Origin: Cyanophora paradoxa
Taxonomy: Eukaryota; Glaucocystophyceae; Cyanophorales; Cyanophoraceae
Reading direction: 5' to 3'
NCBI GenBank assembly: GCA_004431415.1
Contig: QPMI01000169.1
Coordinates: forward strand, 62,001-126,000
Length of the DNA stretch: 64,000 nt
The first letter of the stretch is position 1. The number at the start of each line of letters is the position of its first letter. Position numbers and translations under genes: made by a program. Shown in pieces: positions 24,157 through 34,353 of this stretch. The notes below the pieces were generated by a model that was not told the origin of the DNA, did not search any database, and was given only the letters and a program-made list of their open reading frames with translations.

Positions 24157-27100
24157 ATGTCGAGCAAGGGTAAAGCCGCTGTGCAGCCCGGCCCTGCGGT
24201 TGCGCAGGTTGGCTTGGGATCGATCGATGAAGAAAGTGGCAGCTTCATCCGCCGCCGCGCAAAGCCGCCCAAGCTAGCATCCCCAACACCTGAGGGAGAC
24301 AACTCGCAACAGTTTGAGCAGATAGAGCGTGTCGCGGCCGTGGCCGTCGCAAAGAAAGCCTGGGCGGACAATGAGTCGCCGATGAGCTTCTCGGGTGCCC
24401 CGGAGTTCAATGAAGACTCCGCTGCTTCAGCAGATGCGCGCAAGCGGCCGGGCCGGGAGGAAGCCAACCTTGTGAACTGGTGCGCGGATCGAATTTGGCG
24501 GCAGGCTCGGCGCCTTGTCTAAGCGATCGCTTCTGCCTGCAGGCGCGTTCCAAATGTCAAGTACACTGATTCCGCAAGTGGTGGCGGCGACGCAGCGACG
24601 AACGTGACGAGCAGCCCGCGCAAGGCAAAGCCCGGGAAACCCGATGACCGCGGCAAGGCGAGCTCGCCCCCCATCGACACGATATTCGAATCCTGCATCG
24701 CTCACTTGTCCCTGACCACCGCCGCAGGCACCGCCACCGGACGTCGCAGCGCGGTCTCAGCGAAGCTCGTCGTTCAGCAACTCGGACGCCGCGAGCGTTT
24801 TGAATTCCGCGCGCCCCAAGGACAGCGAGGAGCGCGAGCGCTCTCTGCGTGCGCGCCTCTGGAACAATGCATTCCAGCAGCTCCGTCGGTGTGCCGCTGG
24901 CCGTCCCGCCACCTCACCGCCCGTGCTCCTCACGCCACTGGCAGCGCGGTTGACGAGCTCTATCACATGTGCGAGTTGGAGTCGAGTCGAGATGAGTGCA
25001 GGGAAGCGATCCGGGTCCTTACCATGTGCCAGCGGGACTTCCAAAACGTCCGGGACTTCTTTGCTTTTTCACAGAATACGTCTGCTCTTGCCGACGCCCG
25101 TGCGCAGCTCATTGATCGAATGGACGTGCAAGAGCAGTTTGAGAAGGGTTGCGAGGGGGAGGAGGGCCAGAGCGGCGACCGGCCGCGCTCGCGCCAATCC
25201 ATCGCCTGGGGGGCACGCGCGCCTCCCCCGACCTGCCCGGCCCCCCTGACATGCCCTCCAGGTCCGCAAGACGTCGCCCGTGCGGAAGCTGTCCCGGTCC
25301 GGGCGCACCACTCCGAACCGCTCGCCGCACGAGTCCATCCCTGGCTCGCCAAGCGCCCCCTCGTTCTTGACGGCGGACCGGCCGGCCTCCATGCGCGGCC
25401 GCACGACCCTCACCGTCGACACCCGCGCGTCATGCGAGGCTCGCTCTGCGCGCGCCTAGTTCGCGCCCGCCCGCTCACGAGGGAGGCAGACGCCGGTGGA
25501 AGATGACCCGGGGGCCGGCGTCGGCCTCGTGGACGCCGCCAAGCCGCCCGCACTCGACTCCTCCTTCCTCTCCGTCTCGAGCGAGCTCACGTGGGCTCAG
25601 AAGCTCATGTGCGCGCCCCTCGGAAGCGCCCGCGTTTAGGCCGCGGCTTGGCGCCTGAGCGGCGGCTCGCGCAGGCGGGGCGTGCGTCGCTCTTCGCCGC
25701 AGCGCGGCCGCGAGCTGCACGAGAAGCTGTCAAGCCCCGAGCGGAAGAAGCGCCCGCCCACCGAGGTCAAGCGCATGCAGGAGGAGCGGCAGGTGCCTCC
25801 TCCCGGTCCGCGCTGTGCTCCCAGGGGCGACATGACTCACGCTTTGCAGGCGCGGGCGCGCGAGCTCCGCGAGAAGCGCGAGATCGAGAAGCAGGAGAAG
25901 CTGCGCCTCGTCACGCACCGCGTACGCATACCTCTGCGCCGCGGGGCTTCGGTCGCGCTCACGGGCGCGCAGATCCAGAACGTGAGCGAGAAGCAGGAGC
26001 AGGAGAGCTCGAGGCGGCGCGTCGAGATCGAGTCGAAGCTGGACCGGGCCGGCAGCGTGCGCGGGCGCCGGCGCCAGCCGCGCGCGGGTCGGGGTTGACG
26101 CGAGGCGGGGCGGGGCGCAGCTGCACGAGGCGCACCTGCAGGAGATCGTGCGGAAGGCGAGCAACGAGGCCGAGAAGGTCTCCGAGGTCGCCTTCATCGA
26201 GCGCCTCCAGTGCGCCCCCGCTCCCGCCCCCGCCCCGCCCCGCCCCGCGCCCGGTGCTGGGGCGAGAGGGGAGGCTTGCGCAGGCAGGCGAACGCGAAGA
26301 TCGCTCTGGAGGAGAAGGTGAAGGAGAGCGAGAACCGGCGCCTCGAGCGCATCGAGGAGACCAAGCGCCGCAGCCGCGAGGAGGCGGTGCGCTGCGGCCC
26401 GCCCCGGCGCCGGCCGCCCCGGGGCTCACGCCCCCCGCAGGAGAAGCAAGCGGCCGTCCTGGAGCGCAAGCGGCGCAACGAGGCCGAGCGGCTCAACCGC
26501 ATCGCCGTGCGCCGGCCGCCCGACCGCCGGCAGCGCGTGCTTCGCGCCGGTCGAGGCGCGGAGCGCAGAACAAGGAGGAGCGGCTGCGGGAGGCGGCGCA
26601 GAAGCGGGAGGAGGAGCGGAAGCAGGCGCTGGCGCTGCGCGAGGCCCGCGCCGAGCAGCACGCGAAGCGCGCCGAGGAGCTCGCCTCCTCCCGCCAGGCC
26701 GCCGCCGTCTCCGCCGTCCGCCCTCCCGCCGCCGCCAGCCGCGCCTTCCCTCCCTCCTCCCGCCGACGTCCCGGGCGGGGCGCGCGCAGGAGCGGAAGCT
26801 GAAGCAGAAGATGGAGGAGAGCTCGATGCGGCACAAGACGCAGGTCGGGCTCCGCCGGGAGCGCGCCACCGCCATCGCCAGCAAGCTCAAGGCCCGCGCT
26901 GCCCCTCCGCGTGCCCTCGCGCGCCGCCTGAAGCCCCGCGCAGGACGGGGTGGCCGGCGGGACGGGAAGCGAGCAGGAGAGCGTGCGGCCGATGTCGGCG
27001 CCGGCGCGGCGGCCGACCGGGGCCGAGGAGCCCGAGCGGGCGCCGGCGACGGAGCGGAAGGAGCGGCGGAGCAGCGGGCCTCCGAAGGAGCTGCTCTTGG

Positions 27101-29995
27101 AAGCAGCGCGCGACTCCCTCCAGGAGCCCCGCCGCCGCCCGGGGCAGGACTCGCCCTTGTCCTCCCCGGTCCGCGACGCCGGCGGCGAGGGGCCGGGGCC
27201 CCACACGCCGGGCTTCGGGCACGCCCTCGCCGCCATGGCCACGAGCGCCGCGGAGGCCGGCCTCTCGCCCTCCCAGCGGCGCCTCTACAAGCGCGTCTGC
27301 CGCGTCTGCAACGTCGAGGCGAGCCCGCCCACCGCCGCCAACCCGGCCCTCGGCCTGAGACACTGCCCCGCAGATCGTGTCGGATGAGTACCTGGAGGCC
27401 CACCTCGCTGGAAAGAAGCACGCCAGCAGCCTCCAGCGCGCCCGCGTGCGCTCCGCCCCGCCCGGTCCCCGCCGCTCCGGCGCCCCTCACGGGCGGGCGG
27501 CAGGCGACGGAGCAGCTGGACGCCGATGGCTGCATCATCACCGTGGCGCACCTGGGGGCGGGCGGGGCGGGGGCCGCCTCGCAGCGGGCCTCGGCGGGGG
27601 GCTACGGGAGCCTCACGGAGGCGGAGCTGCGGGAGGTCAAGGACCGCGAGGCCCGCCTCCGCAAGCGCGCCAAGCGCCTCCGCCAGAAGCTCGCCGCGCC
27701 CCCGGCCCGCCCGCACCCTCCCGCCCCAGCCCGCCCCCGCCGCTGCGCAGCCCTGACGCCCGCGCAGTTCACGTTCACGGAGCCGCAGCCGCCCGCCACC
27801 GACCCGCCCTCCAAGCCGAAGCTCAACCGGTTCCTGCAGGAGGCGCGCCCCGGGCCCCGCGGCGCGGCGCTTGGGGCGGCGGGAGACAGGGCGGGGCGGG
27901 GCGGGCTGCAGGTGGGGAAGGCAATCGCGAAGAAGAGCGCGGAGGCGCTGGAGGCGCTCCTCGGCGAGCTCGGCCGCGTCCTCGAGCAGAAGCGCGAGGG
28001 TGCGCGCCGCGCCCCGGCCCGCCCCGCCCCGCGCAGCCCGACCCGAGGGGGCGGCGCAGGGGACTCTGTGTATCTGCGGCAGCAGGGCGCGCTGGCGACC
28101 CTCGTGCAGATCGCTACATCCCGCGACCTCCGCTCCTCCGCCTCGTCCGCCCGCCCGCCCACCCGCCGCGCCGCGGCTGAGGCACGCGGTCCTGCAGGCT
28201 CCCGGCGGGGGCGCGGATGGTGCAGGCGGCGCTGCGCGCGCTGCTGCTGCTGCTGGGGCCGAGCCCCGACAACCGCTCCCTCGCCCTCGCCTCCAACCTC
28301 ATCGTGCCCCTCGTCGACACCGCCGCCCAGGCCCGCCGGGCCCCGCCCCGCGCCCCGCCCGGCTCACGCCCCCCGCAGGCGCTGGCGCAGGACGAGCCGT
28401 TCGCGCCGGCCCTCCTCCACGTCCTCACCTTCCTCCTCCGCCAGGTGCCCGCTCGCTCTCCGCCCTCCCGTAGCCCGCGAGCGCTGACGGCCAGGGCGCA
28501 GCCGGTGCCGACGCCGGCGCACGAGCAGGCGAAGGAGGACCTCGTCTCGTACTTCGTGTGCGCGGGGATAGTCGACCGCCTGCGCGAGCGCTTCAAGCGG
28601 CTGCCGCGGGGCCCCGCCGAGGGACCCCTCGCCCTCCCGCCCCTCGCCGAGCGCGCCATCCCCTTCCTCGAGGCCCTCACCTCCTTCCCGGAGTCCGCCC
28701 CGACCGCCCCGCCCGCCCCGCGCACCGTGGCGGCCCGCGAGCGCCCCGCAGGGTGCGGGAGCGGCCGGTGTACCAGCCGACGGAGACGGGCGCGGCGGTC
28801 GTCTCCGCCTTCCGCGCCTCCTGCCTCGTCAGTGCGCTCCGCCCGGCCCGGCCCCGCCCGTTAGCCCGCGCTGGCGTTCCGAGCGGGGCGCCAGGCATGG
28901 TCTCCCTGCTGGCCTCGACGCTGCTGCAGGGCGGGGCGCCGCGCGCCTGCACCGTCCCCGTCGAGCTCCGCGGCCCGCTTCTCACCACGTGCCCCGCCGC
29001 CCCTCCCCCTCGCCCTCGCCCCTCTCAGGCCCGACGCGGGGCGCAGGACGACGGCGGCGGTGAAGCTGCTGAACAACGTCGCCCTCCTCGACCTCCCCTT
29101 CGTCCAGGCCCGCCCGCCCCGCCGCCGGCCCCCGCCCCACGCCCCTGACGGCCGCGCAGGCCTCCCTCGGGGGCCCCGACCTCGTCACCGAGTTCTTCCA
29201 CCTCTCCTCCTTCCTCCTCCTCGCCTGCAGCGCCCCGGCCCCCGAGCCCCAGTCGGTGCGCCGGCCGCCGCCTGGCCTCGCAGCTTCGCCGGCCCCCGCC
29301 GACTCGGGCGGCAGGAGGTGGCGCGGCAGGACCTGCTGCACGAGCTGATCCTGCTTCTGGGCTACGCGACGCTGCAGTGCCCGGGCACGCAGCGCGTGAT
29401 GCAGTGGGGCAACTCCCCGACCCTCCTCCAGCGCCTCGCCGTGCGCCCCGCCCCGCCCCGCCCCGCCCCGCCAGGCCGTCGCCCCAGCGCCCCCGCTTGA
29501 GCGCCGGCGCGGGCGCGCAGGGCCTGCCCTTCTGCTACTTCTCGGACCCGCGGTACAAGAACATCCTCTTCCCGACGCTCGTCGCCGCCTGCTTCGGCAG
29601 CGAGCGCAACCGCGCCATCCTGCAGTCCGAGGCGCGCCCGCCCTCCCCCCCGGCCCCGCACGGGCGCCCACCGGGGCCTGCAGATGAGCGCCGACCTCCT
29701 CGCGACGTTCATCGCCGAGTACCGCGCCGCGCCCTCGCCGGCCGGCCAGTCCCCCGGTCCGCGGCGCCGGCCCGCTTTCGCCCTCGCGGGGGGCCGACGC
29801 GCGGGGTCAGCGGGGGCGGAGGGCGCAGCGCGGGCGGCGACCACGACGGTGTCGATCCCGGCGCGCTTCCAGTTCGCCAACCGCTTCCCCGCCGCCCTCT
29901 GGGAGGAGGCGGAGCGCTTCTTCGCCCCGCAGCCAGCAACGGAGCCCGCCCGCCCCGCCTCGCCGCCCCCGGAGGCCAGCCCCCATGCCGAGTAG
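24157..29995 (+). CDS. SCAPER: SCAPER homologue (S-phase cyclin A-associated protein in the ER)
   Basis: A long many-exon gene. The N-terminal SCAPER domain is seen as [11 protein letters not shown] spliced to [20 protein letters not shown] and [13 protein letters not shown]. The middle is a charged coiled coil of Arg/Glu/Lys-rich exons ([38 protein letters not shown]). A matrin-type zinc finger follows, split by an intron: [11 protein letters not shown], then [20 protein letters not shown]. The C-terminal helical region has [61 protein letters not shown] and [20 protein letters not shown]. This order matches animal SCAPER, an ER and cilium-linked protein that binds cyclin A and is implicated in translation-coupled tubulin mRNA decay. 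The intron at 29632-29683 begins GC. Early exon edges near 24460-24800 are uncertain. Stop TAG at 29993-29995. Confidence 0.87.
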
Positions 29996-30091
29996 CCCCG
30001 TCTCCCAAGCCCGCGTGCACGCGCCCCCGTCGCGGCCGGCGATGCGTCTGGAGCTAGCGTTGCGAGAGGGCCTAGGCTGCGGGTACGGCGG

Positions 30092-31952
30092 CTATCGGAG
30101 GGTGACCATCTTGGCGAGGACGTCGAAGTAGTCGGGGAAGGTCTTGCGGACGCAGCCCGGGTCGTTGATCGTGATCTGCGCGGCCGGTTCAGGGGGAGGC
30201 GGGCGGGGCGGGCGGGGCGGGGGCGCTGGGACGGGCCTCGGCGTCGCCGCAGGCGGCGAGGGAGAAGGCCATGGCCATGCGGTGGTCGTCGTACGTGTCG
30301 ATGGCCGCCGCGTGCACGCCCCCCGCCGGCGGGTCGATCACGATGTAGTCCTCCCCCTCCTCCACCGTCGCCCCCAGCTGCGCCCCGCCCCGGCCCTCGG
30401 CGGGCGCCGCCGCCGCCGCCGCGGGGCGGGAGGGGGCGGACCTTGCGGAGCTCCGTGGCGACGGCGACCATGCGCTCCGTCTCCTGCGCGCCGCGATCGG
30501 GGAAAGGAAGGAAAAGGAAAGGGGGGGCGCGGCGGACCTTGACGCGCCAGTTGTAGATGTTGCGGATGGCGGTGCGGCCCTTGGCGAAGAGGGCCACGAC
30601 CGCGAGCGACATGGCGGCGTCTGCCGCGGGGGCGATGAGGCGGGGCGGGCGGGCCGGGCCGGGGGCGGGGAGGCCGGACCGGGCATGGCGTTCATGTCGA
30701 TGTCGATGCCGCGGAGCTCACCGGTGCCGGTGAGGGCGACGCTGTGCGGGGTCCACTCGACGCGGGCGCCCATCATCTCCATGACCTTGGCGTAGTTCAC
30801 GTCGCCCTGCAGGCTCTCAGTGCCGCAGCCCTTGAGGGTGACGCTGCCGCCGGTGATGGCCGCCAGCGAGAGGAAGTACGAGGCGGAGGAGGCGTCGCCC
30901 TCGACGAAGGCGGTGCCGGGGGAGACGTAGCGCTGGCCGGCGCGGATGAGGAAGGACTGGTAGTCGTCCGCGCACTCGACCTTCACGCCGAAGCGCTCCA
31001 TAAGGCGCACGGTCATCTCGACGTACGGGACGGAGACGAGCTTGTCCTTGATGACGATCCGCACGTCGCCCTTCGCGTACGGCGCCGCCATGAGGATGGC
31101 GGAAAGGAACTGACTGCTGATCGCCCCCGAGAGGCGCGTCTCGCCGCCGGGCAGGCCGTCCGCCTCGACGACGACGGGCGGGCAGCCGGTCTCCGAGCAG
31201 CTGATCTTCACGCCGAGCTGCTGCAGGCCGTCGACGAGGTCGATGATGGGGCGCTCGCGCATGCGCTGGATGCCGTCCAGCACGAAGCGGCCCTTGCCGA
31301 GGCAGACGGCGGCCGTGAGCGGGCGCATCGCCGTGCCGGCGTTGCCGAGGAAGAGCTCGGCGCCCTCGACGGGCCACTTGCCCCCGCAGCCGGTGACCTT
31401 GACCTTCTTCGCCGCGCGGTCCTCCTCGAGCGGGATCTTCATCGTGTGGAGGGCGCCCACCATCATGCGCACGTCGTCGCTGTCCAGCAGGTTCTCAACC
31501 ATCGTCGTCCCCTCGGAGAGAGCGCTGAGCAGAAGGATGCGGTTCGAGAGGCTCTTCGAGCCGGGCAGGTCGAGGACGCCGTTCACTGTCTTGATCGGGC
31601 GGAGCACTAGCTGCTCGGGGTAGCTGGCCGTCGCCGCCTCGCAACGAGCCACCTCAGAGGAGCGGGAGGGCCGCGAGGGGGCCGCCGGCGCGGCCTCCTG
31701 GGGCACTGCGACCCGGCGGACGCTGCGGAGAGGCTGCGCCGACTTGAAAGCAACCGCCGAGGAACCCAGGCTCATCGCATCCGAAGACTCGCCGAAGAAC
31801 GCGACGCGGCGCGCAGCTGCAACGCGGGAGGGCCGCGAGTCGGCGGGAGCCGACGTCTGCGCGCGCGACGTGTGCGCGATGGCTGCTGAGCTTGACGTCG
31901 CGCCGCCACGAACGGGGATGCCTGTAACGAACGCGCTGCCCTGCGACGCCAT
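30092..31952 (-). CDS. EPSPS: EPSP synthase (3-phosphoshikimate 1-carboxyvinyltransferase), plastid precursor
   Basis: The precursor begins [17 protein letters not shown], a leader with Phe near the N-terminus typical of glaucophyte cyanelle import, about 110 residues before the mature enzyme. The mature part starts [20 protein letters not shown] and contains [72 protein letters not shown] and [17 protein letters not shown]. It transfers the enolpyruvyl group from PEP to shikimate 3-phosphate, the sixth step of the shikimate pathway. The GNAGTAMRP loop is of the common plant-like (class I) type. It is monofunctional rather than part of an AROM fusion. The first exon is long (31952 to about 30688) and the rest is in four small exons; the last intron (30236-30176) begins GC. 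Stop TAG at 30092-30094. Confidence 0.96.
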
Positions 31953-32209
31953 GGCTGCAGCTCTCCCGATATTTCCGCGCGGTACCCCCCCCCTTGGTGG
32001 CGCCCAGGCGCAGGCGAACGCGCGCTCGATATCGCTTGTCGGGTTGAAATTAATAAAATAAAAAGCCTGCCTGCGATTTCCTAGCACTAGTCCTACCTAA
32101 CTGCCACTAGACCTGATCTGCTCCGGCTCCGGATCTAGACGCGACGGCTGCAGCGCGGTGGAGATCGGAGCTCGAGGGATGCGCCCGCTGGCGGCGCCAT
32201 GGGGGGAAG
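31953..32209. other. Intergenic region between EPSPS and ZIP genes
   Basis: Holds the EPSPS promoter and the 3' end of the ZIP transporter. A C-run (31987-31995) and an AT-rich element AATTAATAAAATAAAAA (about 32047-32063) lie upstream of the EPSPS start and are the most promoter-like words here. Confidence 0.45.
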
Positions 32210-33770
32210 CTACTCGCCGAGGAGGAGGGCCTCGAGGCGGGTGAGCTCGCTCATGGTGACGAGGCCGGCGACGAGGACGAAGAAGTGGAGGACGGAGGCG
32301 CCGCGCTCCTCGCTCTTGAGCAGGTGCGGCACGAGGTCCACCGCCGCCACGTACATGAACGTTCCACATGCGAAGGGCACCAGCAGCTGCGCCGTCCTCA
32401 GACGGGGCGCGGGGCGCGGGGCGGGCGGGGGCCGGGGGCCGCACGGGGGTGATGCGCTCGAGGGCGCCCTGGAGGGCGAGGTAGAGGCCGCAGCCGAGGA
32501 CGGAGAAGGCCGCCGAGAAGAGGTTCAGGAAAAACGCCCGCTTCTGCGGGGGCCCCGCCCCGCAGCGCGGTCGGCATCGGCGCAGGGCGGGAGGGGCGGG
32601 GGCGGGGGGCGGGAGGGGCGGGGGCACCTTGCTGAGGCCGGCGTGCACGAGGACCGCAAAGTCCTGCGAGGCGCGTCGGTGGAAGGCGGGGGGCGCGGGG
32701 CGGGGCGGGGCGGGGCGCGGGGCGGACGCCGATCTCGTGGGGGATCTGCGGCAGCTCGGGATGAGAGGGAGCGGGGGGGAGCGGGCTGGCGGGGCGGGGC
32801 GGGGCGGGGCGGGCCTCGTGGCAAATGACGGCGATGGTGGTGGAGACGCCGAGGGAGGGGCTCGTGAGGAAGGCCCCCGCGATGATCACCCCGTCCACCA
32901 CGTTGTGCAGCGTCGACGCGAGCAGGATGATGAAGGCCGTCGGGGAGATCGAGCCCCAGCCGTCCAGCCCCAGCGCGCTGTACCAGTGCTGGTGCCCGCC
33001 GTGCCCGTGGTCGTGCCCGTGCCCGCCGTGCTCGCGGTCGTGCCCGTGCGACGCCGACGGCCGCCGCCGCTCCGCCCCGTTCACGTTCACCGTCAGCGTC
33101 CCGTAGCCGTGGCTCGGGGGGCCCAGCAGCGGCCCCGCGTCCCGCGGGCTATCCGGCATGTCCCGCGGCCGCCCGCGCCCCGGCGCCGCCGGCGAGGGCG
33201 GGCACGAGTTGTGCTTGAGGCAGGGCGCCTTGGGGTGGAAGGTCTTGCGCTCCTCGGCGCCGCACGTCTCGCCGCACGAGACGCACGAGATGCGGCACGA
33301 CTGCGCCGTCTCGAAGCCCTGCTCTCAAGTGAGTGGGGCTGGGGGCGGGGGGCGCGAGAGGGCGCGGAGAGGCGGACCGTCTTCGGCTCGTCGCCGTGGA
33401 CGTGGAGCGTCTTCTCGAAAATGAAGGAGAACATGAACCCGGCGAGTAGGATCCAGCACACGGTGGGGGAGAAGCCGCCCTCCCTCGACGCCATCTCGGG
33501 CAGCATGTGGAACACCACCTCGCCCAGCAGGCCCCCTATCGAGTACGCCACCAGGCTGCAGGACGCGAGTGAGCGGCGCCCAGAGGGCCCTGCGGCGAGC
33601 GCACCTTATTAGGATGCGGTCCAGCACAGACTGGGACGTCGCTAGAAACAGGAGGCACACGACTGCAGGCGTACGCGTCAGGCGAGGCCGCAGGCTAGGG
33701 TTCCGGGCGCACGCGATATCAGGGAGACGGCAGCGACGCTCAGTAGCGCCTGGCCTTCCACAGGTAGCAT
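32210..33770 (-). CDS. ZIP-family (SLC39) metal ion transporter
   Basis: Spliced exons give QALLSVAAVSLIS, AYSIGGLLGEVVFHMLPE, ICWILLAGFMFSFIFEK-like segment before HVHGDEPKT, a long Cys/His-rich loop (SCRISCVSCGETCGAEE; HGHDREHGGHGHDHGHGGHQ), LLASTLHNVVDGVIIAGAFL, then CHE spliced to IPHEIG and DFAVLVHAGLSK, then FFLNLFSAAFSVLGCGLYLA, LLVPFACGTFMYVAAVDLVP and the end RLEALLLGE. The HNxxDG and HExPHExGDFAxL motifs form the binuclear metal site of ZIP transporters and place it near the ZIP7/ZIP13 (LIV-1) group, which export zinc from ER/Golgi to cytosol. An intron starting GC (32814-32746) separates CHE from IPHE. The start at 33770 is tentative; more exons may lie up to about 33990. Stop TAG at 32210-32212. 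Confidence 0.88.
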
Positions 33771-34353
33771 GGCGCCGGCAGGAGCGTTTGCCATCTGACG
33801 CGTTCCTTGCAGATCGCAAGAGATTCGTGACGCGATGCGCCTTCCAAGGCCGTGTAAGGGAACGACCCGCTCACCAGAAAGAAGCAATCCAACGCGTGAT
33901 CACGTACACCGTCTGCGTATGCCATCAGCCCGCTCGCGCGATTGCATTGGCGGGGGCGCCGGCGGGCGTGTTCGACAAATAGAACGGACCTTCCCATACT
34001 TCAGAGCCAAGAGCACGCTCAGCAGCGCTGGTATTCGCTACGCGTATGCCGCGGTGCGGACGCCCGCTGCTGCTCTCGACCGGACACGTCTACGGGGCCA
34101 GGCTGGTGACGGGCGGTTCGATCAGGGTTGTATCGCCTCGTATGCAAAGCTTGCCGTCATACAGAACGCGCTGCGTCCGCGGATCCCTACTCGAAATCCG
34201 GTCTTCTTCCAGGCCGAGCCTGTACCCCCACCCGTCCTCTTCCCCCCTTGAAGCAGGTCCTCTGGCCACTTCAATGTCTCGGCCAAAGCGATGTGAAATT
34301 CTATTGACTGAAATAAAACCTAGATCTAAGGGCGCGTGGAGGGCGCGGGGAGT
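33771..34353. other. Intergenic region, possibly with 5' exons of the ZIP gene
   Basis: Upstream of the ZIP gene and downstream of nicalin. A leader exon encoding part of a signal sequence for the ZIP protein could lie at 33780-33990 but no convincing exon chain was found. Otherwise no feature seen. Confidence 0.35.
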
